Assembly (NCBI GenBank): GCA_900554365.1
Contig: USGY01000026.1
Coordinates: 1-15,516 of the forward strand
Direction: 5' to 3'
DNA: 15,516 nt
Source of the DNA: an uncultured Clostridium sp.
GTDB lineage: Bacteria; Bacillota; Clostridia; TANB77; CAG-508
In this document: in pieces, positions 8,518-14,459 of the stretch
Layout: each line of letters starts with the position of its first letter
Numbering within the stretch: position 1 is the stretch's first letter
Notes under the pieces: model-generated
Seen by the model: the letters and a program-made list of their open reading frames with translations, nothing else
What the model was told of the DNA's origin: nothing
Database searches by the model: none
Made by a program: the position numbers and the translations under genes

Positions 8518-9597
8518 TTAAAATAAGCTTTCTATTTTTCTTATTATTTTTTCATTATACTCTAAACTATTAAATTCTTTTTCTATTTTGAATCCTTTTT
8601 CCATAAATAATTTCATTTTTTTATAAATATCTTCTGTACTTTTTTCTGTAACATAACCATATTTTCCTGCTACTTGTTCATAATCAGAAACTTTAGTTGT
8701 AATAATTGGTTTATTTAATACAAAACTCTCTAAAAATACTACTGGATAGCCTTCGTAATCAGAAGTTAAAACTATGCAGTCTGCAAGTTTAAAATATGGA
8801 TATGGATTTTGTTTTCTTCCTAAAAAAATTATTTCTTTTTGTAAATTATTTTTATTTACAAATTCTTTATATTTATCAGTATCTTGTCCATCACCTATTA
8901 ATAGAATTTGAAATTTATATCCGTCTTTTTTTAGTTTTTCGCCAGCCTCAATAAGTCTTGATAATTTTTTTTGTCTTTCATCATGTCTTCCTACATTTAA
9001 AAATAATGTTGTATTTTCTTGCTTTTTATATTCTATTTTTTCTAATGATTGTTCTTTTATTTTTTCTGAATTTATTAAATTATTACATACTATTGTTTTT
9101 TTAGCTACATTTGGAAAAACTTTTATAAAACTTTCTCTTCCTTCTTCAGAAACAAATATAATTTTTTTAAATTTATTATATTTTCTTTTTTCAAAAAATT
9201 CTGTCATTTCTTGTTTGTTATTTTTAAATAAAGTTAAATAATCAGCATGTCCCCATAAATAGCAATTTTTAGACGCTATTCTTGCAACAACAGAGCTTGG
9301 AATAGAATATGTTGCAAAACATGTAGAGAAATCATATTTATTTTTATTTAAAATTATAAATTTCATTCTTTTAAATAGATTGCATATTTTTCTTAAAAAA
9401 ATATTTTTATTATTACTTGGTGCATATTCTATAATTTTAATTTTTTTATCTAATTCTTTTAAAAATATTCCTTCATTTTTTTCTAAAACTATTGTTATAT
9501 CATAATCTTTTTTTGCTAATTCGTTTGTTAATGTTACTAAAGCTTTTTCTATTCCACCTAGGTTTAACGAATGTGCTGCAAATAGCAATTTTTTCAT
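8518..9597 (-). CDS. Glycosyltransferase family 4, first gene of the operon
   Basis: Predicted GT-B family 4 glycosyltransferase, 359 residues. AAHSLNLGGIEKAL (7-20) is the N-terminal glycine loop. The C-terminal half has FLNVGRHDERQK (199-210), LLIGDGQDTDKY (232-243), FLGRKQNPYPYFKLADC (258-274) and an intact E-x7-E motif in YEGYPVVFLE (Glu282, Glu290). It belongs to the subgroup that includes poly(glycerol-phosphate) and capsular sugar transferases, but the substrate cannot be named. The ATG is preceded by an AGAAAGGAA ribosome site; a nearer ATG two codons upstream is in another frame and stops at once. A strong promoter lies at 9624-9652, so this is the first gene of an eight-gene unit running to the left edge. 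Confidence 0.9.
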   Translation of the reverse strand: MKKLLFAAHSLNLGGIEKALVTLTNELAKKDYDITIVLEKNEGIFLKELDKKIKIIEYAPSNNKNIFLRKICNLFKRMKFIILNKNKYDFSTCFATYSIPSSVVARIASKNCYLWGHADYLTLFKNNKQEMTEFFEKRKYNKFKKIIFVSEEGRESFIKVFPNVAKKTIVCNNLINSEKIKEQSLEKIEYKKQENTTLFLNVGRHDERQKKLSRLIEAGEKLKKDGYKFQILLIGDGQDTDKYKEFVNKNNLQKEIIFLGRKQNPYPYFKLADCIVLTSDYEGYPVVFLESFVLNKPIITTKVSDYEQVAGKYGYVTEKSTEDIYKKMKLFMEKGFKIEKEFNSLEYNEKIIRKIESLF

Positions 9598-9623
9598 ATC
9601 ATTTTTCCTTTCTTATTATGCTA

Positions 9624-9652
9624 ATTCTATCAACTTTTGTTTGAATAGTCAA
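9624..9652 (-). promoter_or_regulatory. Promoter of the glycosyltransferase-amidase operon
   Basis: On the minus strand a -35 box TTGACT (9647-9652) and a -10 box TAGAAT (9624-9629) are separated by exactly 17 bases. Transcription should start near 9617, about 20 bases before the first GT4 codon. The rpmA terminator lies just upstream, so the operon is expressed on its own. Confidence 0.75.
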
Positions 9653-9684
9653 CCTTTATATATTTTTTATAATTATATATTTTT

Positions 9685-9721
9685 ATAAAAAAAGATAGTA
9701 TAAAATTAATTATACTATCTT
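9685..9721 (-). terminator. Intrinsic terminator after rpmA
   Basis: A 12-bp stem (9692-9703 with 9710-9721, arm AAGATAGTATAA) with a six-base loop is followed on the minus strand by a run of five Ts. It lies 9 bases after the rpmA stop. The stem is AT-rich, but its place between rpmA and the next promoter fits termination. Confidence 0.75.
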
Positions 9722-9729
9722 GATTTTTA

Positions 9730-9990
9730 CTATTCGCTTACTGGATAAACGCTAACTTGTTTTTTATCTTTACCTTTTCTTTCAAATTTTACGTTTCCAT
9801 CTACTAATGCATATAATGTATCGTCACTACCTTTTCCAACGTTTGTTCCTGGATGTACTTTAGTTCCTCTTTGTCTTACTAAAATATTTCCTGCTAAAAC
9901 AAATTGTCCATCTGCTCTTTTTACACCAAGTCTCTTTGATTCAGACTCTCTACCGTTGTGGCTACTACCTTGACCTTTTTTATGAGCCAT
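9730..9990 (-). CDS. rpmA: 50S ribosomal protein L27
   Basis: Large-subunit ribosomal protein bL27, whose N-terminus reaches toward the peptidyl-transferase centre. The 86 residues match the family throughout: AHKKGQGSSHNGRESESKRL, GQFVLAGNILVRQRGTKVHP and the DDTLYALVDGNVKFE strand. The start is directly at MAHKKGQGSS. Firmicutes usually have an extra leader of about nine residues ending in FFA, removed by the protease Prp. Here it is absent, and an in-frame TGA lies three codons upstream of the ATG, so the leader cannot be restored by a different start. The ribosome site is GAAGGGAG. It follows rplU by 65 bp with no prp gene between. Confidence 0.98.
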   Translation of the reverse strand: MAHKKGQGSSHNGRESESKRLGVKRADGQFVLAGNILVRQRGTKVHPGTNVGKGSDDTLYALVDGNVKFERKGKDKKQVSVYPVSE

Positions 9991-10055
9991 TATATCTCAC
10001 TCCCTTCGGTTCTTTTATTTTATATACGTTTTAATTTTCTAATTTAATTATATAC

Positions 10056-10445
10056 TTAAGCTTCTACTTTTTTAGTAGCTTTTTTTGTTGTTGCTGTTTC
10101 AGCTTTTTCTGCTTTTGCAGCTGTTGTTCTTTTAGTTGTTTTTATTGCTGTAATTTCTATTTTTGTGTATGGTTGTCTATGACCATATCTTCTTCTGTAG
10201 TTAGCTTTTGATTTCATTTTGAAAACAATTATTTTTTTAGCTTTACCATGTGCAACTACTTTTCCTTCTACTTTTACACCTTTAACATATGGATTTCCTA
10301 CTTGTACTTTTCCTTCATCAGATACTAATATTACTTTATCAAAAGTATATTTTTTACCTTCCTCTGCATCTAATTTTTCAAAAAATACAACATCTCCTTC
10401 TGCTACTTTGTATTGTTTTCCACAGCTTTCGATTATTGCGTACAT
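10056..10445 (-). CDS. rplU: 50S ribosomal protein L21
   Basis: Large-subunit ribosomal protein bL21 that binds 23S rRNA. The core, about residues 1-101, shows MYAIIESCGKQYKVAEGD, VQVGNPYVKG and the RNA-binding MKSKANYRRRYGHRQPYT. The family is normally about 100-105 residues. This one has 129 because of a low-complexity tail of about 26 residues made of K, A, T and E repeats, probably disordered. The start has an excellent AAGGGAGGTG ribosome site eight bases upstream. It is the first gene of the rplU-rpmA unit, with its own promoter and structured leader, and the usual prp gene between rplU and rpmA is missing. Confidence 0.98.
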   Translation of the reverse strand: MYAIIESCGKQYKVAEGDVVFFEKLDAEEGKKYTFDKVILVSDEGKVQVGNPYVKGVKVEGKVVAHGKAKKIIVFKMKSKANYRRRYGHRQPYTKIEITAIKTTKRTTAAKAEKAETATTKKATKKVEA

Positions 10446-10467
10446 TTAAAATGCACCTCCCTTATTT

Positions 10468-10545
10468 GTATACTCGCTAATCCTTTAAACTCAGGTAATT
10501 AGCTAACGCTAATGTTTATGTACCTTGACTAAGCGGATTACAGTT
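10468..10545 (-). promoter_or_regulatory. Structured 5' leader of rplU (L21 leader-like)
   Basis: The transcript start is predicted near 10543. The leader can fold into nested helices on the minus strand: outer TAATCC (10535-10540) with GGATTA (10478-10483), middle AGGTA (10521-10525) with TACCT (10493-10497), and an apical hairpin ATTAGC-GTTA-GCTAAT (10498-10513). Firmicutes often have a regulatory L21 leader in just this position. I assign it by position and fold, not by a covariance search. Confidence 0.6.
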
Positions 10546-10549
10546 ATCA

Positions 10550-10578
10550 ATTTTATCATACAATTACTACTCTGTCAA
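10550..10578 (-). promoter_or_regulatory. Strong promoter of rplU-rpmA
   Basis: Minus strand: consensus -35 TTGACA (10573-10578), 17-base spacer, -10 TAAAAT (10550-10555). It lies between the rdgB stop and the rplU leader. I see no convincing terminator for the rdgB transcript before it, so some read-through into rplU is possible. Confidence 0.85.
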
Positions 10579-10625
10579 TTGTTTTGGCCGATTTTATTTA
10601 AATTCAATCATTTTATTTGTATTTT

Positions 10626-11204
10626 TTACATATTTTCTAATTTTTCTTTTAATTTTTCTAAAGCTAATTTTCTACTACTTAAATTATTTTTTTCTTTATC
10701 TGCTAATTCTGCTAAAGTTTTTCCATTATCTAACTCAAAAATGCTATCAAAGCCAAATCCGTTTTTTCCTTTAGGCTTATTTGCAATTTTTCCTGATATT
10801 TCTCCTTTAGTTGTAAATACTTTATTATTAGATGCATATGCAATAACACATACAAATTTAACATTTCTTTCTGTTCCATGCTTATCTTTTAATCTATCTA
10901 ATATAGCCTGATTTCTTTCTTGTACTGTTGCTTCTTTTCCTAAGAATCTTGCAGTATGTACTCCTGGCCAATTATCTAAAATTTCAATACATATTCCACT
11001 ATCATCTGCTATACATGGAAGATTTGTAATTTTAGAAATTTCCCTTGCTTTTTTTATGGCATTTTCTTCAAATGTTTTTCCATCTTCTTCGACTTCTATT
11101 TGACAATTTACATCCTTTAAAGTTAATAATTTATAATCTTTTAACATTTCTTTTATTTCTTTTACTTTTTCTTGATTATTTGTTGCGATTAATATTTCTT
11201 TCAT
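10626..11204 (-). CDS. rdgB: XTP/dITP pyrophosphatase (RdgB/HAM1 family)
   Basis: Predicted house-cleaning enzyme that hydrolyses non-canonical purine triphosphates (XTP, ITP, dITP) to monophosphate and pyrophosphate, keeping them out of nucleic acids. Family marks are IATNNQEKVKEI (6-17), where TNN-x-x-K is the phosphate-binding start; EEDGKTFEENA (39-49); ADDSG (66-70); PGVHTARFLG (80-89); and NGFGFDSIF (148-156). The length of 192 residues is normal. One oddity is that the conserved C-terminal SHR motif reads SSR (176-178), so the usual histidine is a serine; the neighbouring NGFGYDPIF motif is also altered to FGFDSIF. The ribosome site AAAGGAC precedes the ATG. It follows the membrane-protein gene by 14 bp and is probably co-transcribed with it. 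Confidence 0.93.
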   Translation of the reverse strand: MKEILIATNNQEKVKEIKEMLKDYKLLTLKDVNCQIEVEEDGKTFEENAIKKAREISKITNLPCIADDSGICIEILDNWPGVHTARFLGKEATVQERNQAILDRLKDKHGTERNVKFVCVIAYASNNKVFTTKGEISGKIANKPKGKNGFGFDSIFELDNGKTLAELADKEKNNLSSRKLALEKLKEKLENM

Positions 11205-11218
11205 AATTATGTCCTTTT

Positions 11219-12049
11219 TTATTTTAATTCACTTAACGCTTTTATAATTTTTTCTTCTAGATTCTTTTGTTGGGTAGCATTTAAATCATCTGAAGTTCTA
11301 ATTAATACTGTTCCTACTACTTTATGAGAACCAGAAGAAAGAATACTTCCGTCAAATCCAGCTAAATAGCTTTCTCTACTTTTGGCATTATCTTCGTTAG
11401 CATATACTTCAATAGATCCTCCAGCTTCTGTTCCTTTTTCAATTATGTCTTCTCCATAAACTTTACTTTGATCAACATTTTTACTTTCAAAATATACTGT
11501 TGAAGTATATCCTCCTGGTTTATTTAATTTGCCATTTGGATCATGATCCTCCGTTACAGCTCTAACATCTGTTATTTCATCAATAGTTTGTAATCTTTGT
11601 ATTACAAATTCTTCACTAGGATTTGTTAATTGTTTATATTGTTTTATACTTGTATCATATTCATTATAAGCTTTATCTAATTCATTTAATAATTCTGTAT
11701 AATCTAATGGTGCACTTATTTCCTCTGTTTTGTTTTCAATTTCTTTAGTTTTACTTGGCATTTTTTCTAATACATATTTTGATGCTTCAGCTTTTTTGGC
11801 TGCTTCTTTAGCATTAGTTATTACATTTTCATCAATTACTTTTTCATTTGAATCAATTAAATCTTGTACTTTCTTTACTTTATCGTCTAATTCATTATTT
11901 TTTTCTTTTATAATTTGAGCGGCTTTATTATATTTAGCTACAGCCTCATTATGTGGTTTTATCAATTTAAAATACATTAAAACTCCACATATAATCAATA
12001 CTATAGCAATAATTGCTATGATTATTATTTTTTTTACATTTTTTTTCAT
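11219..12049 (-). CDS. Membrane-anchored coiled-coil protein, function unknown
   Basis: I do not recognise the family with confidence. The 276 residues begin with a short basic stretch and one membrane helix at about 8-28, so the rest probably lies outside the cytoplasm. Residues about 35-140 are charged, rich in K, E and A, and likely helical or coiled coil. A compact C-terminal region from about 145 includes a distinctive motif, TEDHDPNGKLNKPGGYTS (166-183), followed by alternating beta-like stretches (VYFESKNV, GGSIEVYAN, VVGTVLIRTS). The HDPNGKL...GGYTS motif suggests a defined globular domain rather than disorder. The ribosome site AAGGGGGAG is strong, and a promoter lies at 12100-12128. 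It is first in a two-gene unit with rdgB, a pairing that does not suggest a function. Confidence 0.8.
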   Translation of the reverse strand: MKKNVKKIIIIAIIAIVLIICGVLMYFKLIKPHNEAVAKYNKAAQIIKEKNNELDDKVKKVQDLIDSNEKVIDENVITNAKEAAKKAEASKYVLEKMPSKTKEIENKTEEISAPLDYTELLNELDKAYNEYDTSIKQYKQLTNPSEEFVIQRLQTIDEITDVRAVTEDHDPNGKLNKPGGYTSTVYFESKNVDQSKVYGEDIIEKGTEAGGSIEVYANEDNAKSRESYLAGFDGSILSSGSHKVVGTVLIRTSDDLNATQQKNLEEKIIKALSELK

Positions 12050-12099
12050 AAATTTCTCCCCCTTTTATTTCTGCTTAATAACAGTTTTATTTATTTCTA

Positions 12100-12128
12100 T
12101 TTATATCAAAAACAATATAAAAAGTAAA
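12100..12128 (-). promoter_or_regulatory. Promoter of the membrane protein-rdgB unit
   Basis: Minus strand: -35 TTTACT (12123-12128), 17-base spacer, -10 TATAAA (12100-12105), about 50 bases before the ATG at 12049. The transporter gene on the plus strand diverges from the same 140-bp gap. For that gene I see only a weak -10-like TATTAT at 12159-12164 without a good -35. Confidence 0.6.
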
Positions 12129-12190
12129 GTTTTTGTTTAATTTTTATATTTTTTATGTTATTATAGTGGTATTATAAAGGATGTGATTTT

Positions 12191-13052
12191 ATGGAAGAAA
12201 GATATTCAGATATAAATAAAGCAAATGTTGCTGGATTATTAGGAAATATATTTTTATTAATTATAAAATTCATAGTACGGTTTTCTTAGTAAAAGTCAAG
12301 CAATGATTTCAGACGCAGCCAACAGTGCTGGTGATATATTTGCTTCTGTTATGAGTAGTATTGGTTCAAAAATTGCTAGTGCTCCTAAAGATGAGTCTCA
12401 TAACTTTGGACACGGAAAAGCTGAATATATATTTTCACTTTTTATAAGTTTGTCTATGATTATAGTATCTTTAAAATTAATATATAATTCTGCTGTTTCT
12501 TTATTTAATCAATCTAGCGTCGAGTATCCATTTTGGCTAATTGTTGTTTGTATAACTACAATTGTTGTAAAATTTTTTCTTTATATTTTTACAACATTTC
12601 TTGGCCAAAGAACTGATAGTATATTAATAGAATCTCTTCAAAAAGATCATAGAAATGATTGCCTATTAACAACATTTACATTAATTTCAGTTATTTTTAA
12701 TATATTTGGTGTTTATTGGGTTGATGGTGCAGTTGGAATTGGAATCTCTTTTATAATTGCAATTTCAGGTATTAAAATTTTTATTGAAAGTTTTAATATT
12801 TTAATGGATAAATCTATTGATGATAATACAAAAGAACAAATTTTAAATATTGTAAAAAAATATAAAGATATACAAAAATATAATCATTTTTCATCCACAC
12901 CTGTGGGTTATAAGTATTTAATATCAATTTCTATTTTTGTAGATGGAAATATGAGTACATATGAAAGTCATGCTATTGCTGATAAATTAGAAAAAGAAAT
13001 AAATCAACTGGATTCTGTTTATCTTGCAATTATTCATGTTAATCCAATATAA
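12191..13052 (+). pseudogene. Cation diffusion facilitator transporter, frameshifted
   Basis: Divalent-metal efflux transporter of the CDF family, broken by one extra base. The ATG at 12191, with an AAGGATGTGA ribosome site, opens 29 codons ending ...IIKFIV, then the frame hits TAG at 12287-12289. Skipping one base near 12278 gives GFLSKSQAMISDAANSAGD and continues without interruption to 13052, for a joined protein of 286 residues, normal for the family. In joined numbering the transport-site residues are Asn44 and Asp48 in helix 2 (DAANSAGD) and Asp152 and Asp156 in helix 5 (KDHRND). This N-D/D-D pattern is more like manganese or iron than zinc transporters. The cytoplasmic C-terminal domain (about 205-286) is intact. 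The ATG at 12303 inside the gene is not a good start because it would lose the first helix. It could be a true recent pseudogene or a sequencing error. Confidence 0.85.
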
Positions 13053-13082
13053 CAAAGAGCATCCTATTTAGGATGCTCTTTG
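13053..13082 (+). terminator. Hairpin between convergent genes, probable two-way terminator
   Basis: A perfect 13-bp stem (13053-13065 and 13070-13082, arm CAAAGAGCATCCT) with an ATTT loop directly follows the transporter stop and lies 13 bases after the stop of the converging macro-like gene. The U-tract is weak (CTCTTTGCTT), so efficiency is uncertain, but the position is right for both genes. Confidence 0.75.
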
Positions 13083-13095
13083 CTTCAGTTATGCA

Positions 13096-13506
13096 TCAGG
13101 AATAAAGAATTATCTGCTTATCAGACTCTTCCATTCCTTGACGAATTTGCTCAAAATCAGCTCCAGTAAGTAATCCTACAAAACCTGTTCCAATAGCTAT
13201 TGTTGCCACTGGTGCATTACCTGGAATTGAATCAAAACACTTTTTAATCACTTCTTTTGGGTTTTTCCAACCATTTATACGAGAATAACAACAAAGTGCA
13301 TAAAATTCAACATCATCAACTTTTTTAGTTAATACTTTTCCAAGCTCTGTTGGTCCAATGTTAACAATTTCAGGCCAATATCCCTCAGCTATTTTATCTA
13401 TAAATCCAAATTTATTTTTTCCTTCTGTATTTACTGCAAAAGCAATTCGTCTTTCTGGATTAATCTTTTTCAAAATTTCTCCAGTGCCATTAAGTACTAT
13501 TGTCAT
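13096..13506 (-). CDS. Small macro-domain-like protein
   Basis: 136 residues. The sequence pattern resembles a single macro domain, the fold that binds or removes ADP-ribose. An early strand ends in RIAFAVNTEG at the place of the usual VNAAN, followed by a helix (KFGFIDKIAEGYWPEI). A middle strand reads EFYALCCYS. A glycine-rich loop, ATIAIGTGFVGLLTG, resembles the macro-domain PAIGTGxxG loop, and a last helix and strand follow (FEQIRQGMEES, QIILYS). It is shorter than most macro domains (about 165 residues) and key asparagines are not evident, so activity is doubtful. A GTG at 13512 is in frame, but the ATG at 13506 has AAGGAG five bases upstream and is preferred. It has its own strong promoter at 13548-13576. 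The fold assignment is tentative. Confidence 0.5.
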   Translation of the reverse strand: MTIVLNGTGEILKKINPERRIAFAVNTEGKNKFGFIDKIAEGYWPEIVNIGPTELGKVLTKKVDDVEFYALCCYSRINGWKNPKEVIKKCFDSIPGNAPVATIAIGTGFVGLLTGADFEQIRQGMEESDKQIILYS

Positions 13507-13547
13507 AATCACTCCTTAAAACTGAATTTAACTATAATGACCTTTTT

Positions 13548-13576
13548 ATTATATCACCATTTGTAGTAAAAGTCAA
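13548..13576 (-). promoter_or_regulatory. Promoter of the macro-like gene
   Basis: Minus strand: -35 TTGACT (13571-13576), 17-base spacer, perfect -10 TATAAT (13548-13553). Transcription should begin near 13541, about 35 bases before the ATG. Confidence 0.85.
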
Positions 13577-13601
13577 TTTCTTCCAATTATTAACATGAAT
13601 A

Positions 13602-13627
13602 GAGAGGCACATTTTCATGTACCTCTC
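13602..13627 (-). terminator. GNRA-capped hairpin after the 227-codon gene
   Basis: An 11-bp stem (13617-13627 with 13602-13612, one G-U pair) closes a GAAA tetraloop on the minus strand, 17 bases after the stop at 13645 and just before the next promoter. It lacks a clear run of Ts, so it may be a terminator or a 3' protective hairpin. Confidence 0.55.
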
Positions 13628-13644
13628 CACTCATTATCAACTAA

Positions 13645-14328
13645 TTAAAAGTTGATTGCTTTTTTGAGAAACTCGTGAGTTCCTTCAAACTCTTCCTTAC
13701 CAATGCGATATCCCCTGTATTCTCCATCGCTCTCACTGAACTTGGTAACAATAAAGACATCGCCTGGTACCAAGTCGCTTACCTCGTTCCATTCGTTATA
13801 GCAAGCAATCTCCTCGCCATTTCCGAAACTCTCCACAGCATCTTGTGTAATGAGGATAGCAGTCTTGTTCTCTTTTGGAGTGAGCACTGTCGTTACACTC
13901 TTGGTAGATTCTAGAAGAGGCTTAAGTTCTTCCCTTTGCTCAGGAGTACTATACTCTTCCAAATCCACCTTGTTCTTCGCAAGCTGCTCTGCCTTTTCAG
14001 GCTTCACTGCATACAAGTCAAACTTGCCATTAATGAGCACTTTGCCCTTGATAATACGAACAACCAAGATCCAATCATCATCATATGCAGTTCCTTCAGG
14101 ATTTTCCTTATTAACTACGTACGTATGATTGGGATTGCTTACAGTCCTCCAAATAATTCCATATACATCAGAAACTTCTCCTACTTTTCCAAGCAAGATA
14201 GTAACAACCTCATTTTTTATTGCTCTACGGCTTTCACCATGCAAAATAACATTCCGGTTAAGTGTAGTTTCCAGAACTTTAGCAACTTCAGCAGAAAGAG
14301 TAAGGTTCACATTGTAATAATTAGCCAT
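13645..14328 (-). CDS. Orphan protein of 227 residues, function unknown
   Basis: I do not recognise this protein. It is soluble, without a signal peptide or membrane helix, and acidic in its C-terminal half. Visible segments are MANYYNVNLTLSAEVAKVLE at the start, a beta-rich middle (VVTILLGKVGEVSDVYGIIWR, DDWILVVRIIKGKVLINGKFDLYAV), a helical charged stretch (KPEKAEQLAKNKVDLEEY, PEQREELKPLLE) and a final part with VPGDVFIVTKF and a Gly-Tyr-Arg turn. The base composition differs from its neighbours: a 60-bp sample at 13681-13740 is about 45% GC, against about 27% in the neighbouring housekeeping gene. This suggests recent acquisition. The ATG follows an AGGAGG ribosome site at 14339-14344. It has its own promoter (14390-14418) and an operator-like palindrome upstream. 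Confidence 0.75.
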   Translation of the reverse strand: MANYYNVNLTLSAEVAKVLETTLNRNVILHGESRRAIKNEVVTILLGKVGEVSDVYGIIWRTVSNPNHTYVVNKENPEGTAYDDDWILVVRIIKGKVLINGKFDLYAVKPEKAEQLAKNKVDLEEYSTPEQREELKPLLESTKSVTTVLTPKENKTAILITQDAVESFGNGEEIACYNEWNEVSDLVPGDVFIVTKFSESDGEYRGYRIGKEEFEGTHEFLKKAINF

Positions 14329-14365
14329 AGTTAGTTAACCTCCTAAAATTGGCTATCTTTTTAAA

Positions 14366-14381
14366 AGAGTCTTGTGACTCT
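14366..14381 (-). promoter_or_regulatory. 5'-terminal hairpin in the leader of the 227-codon gene
   Basis: Minus strand AGAGTC-ACAA-GACTCT (14366-14381) followed by TTTT. The predicted transcript start is near 14383, so the hairpin would sit almost at the 5' end of the mRNA, ahead of the ribosome site. It could stabilise the transcript or act as a weak attenuator. Confidence 0.5.
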
Positions 14382-14389
14382 ACATAATT

Positions 14390-14418
14390 ATTATACAATA
14401 TTTTATGATATAATGCAA
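14390..14418 (-). promoter_or_regulatory. Promoter of the 227-codon gene
   Basis: Minus strand: -35 TTGCAT (14413-14418), 17-base spacer, perfect -10 TATAAT (14390-14395). Confidence 0.75.
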
Positions 14419-14434
14419 TCTTTCCAATGCTTTA

Positions 14435-14454
14435 TGCAATTTTTATAAATTGCA
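14435..14454. promoter_or_regulatory. Operator-like palindrome upstream of the -35 box
   Basis: Perfect 8-bp inverted repeat TGCAATTT (14435-14442) and AAATTGCA (14447-14454) with a 4-base spacer, 17 bases upstream of the -35 box and 5 bases outside the IS30-like element. The half-site core TTGCA recurs in the -35 region. It could be a regulator-binding site or the remnant of an older flank. Confidence 0.4.
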
Positions 14455-14459
14455 ATAAT

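Noticed and set aside
10579..10625. Possible terminator after rdgB
   Set aside because: AT-rich direct repeats (AAATAAAAT) but no stable hairpin with a T run.
10525..10911. Plus-strand frame across the rplU promoter and rdgB
   Set aside because: It overlaps a strong minus-strand promoter and a recognised gene, and has no ribosome site or family resemblance.
12303..12305. ATG at 12303 as the true start of the transporter
   Set aside because: No ribosome site, and it would drop the first membrane helix, which is present in another frame directly upstream with its own start.
13507..13512. GTG start for the macro-like gene
   Set aside because: It touches the AAGGAG ribosome site; the ATG two codons later is correctly spaced.
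13675..14334. Several plus-strand frames opposite the 227-codon gene
   Set aside because: The minus-strand gene has a promoter, a strong ribosome site and a protein-like sequence; the opposite frames have none of these.
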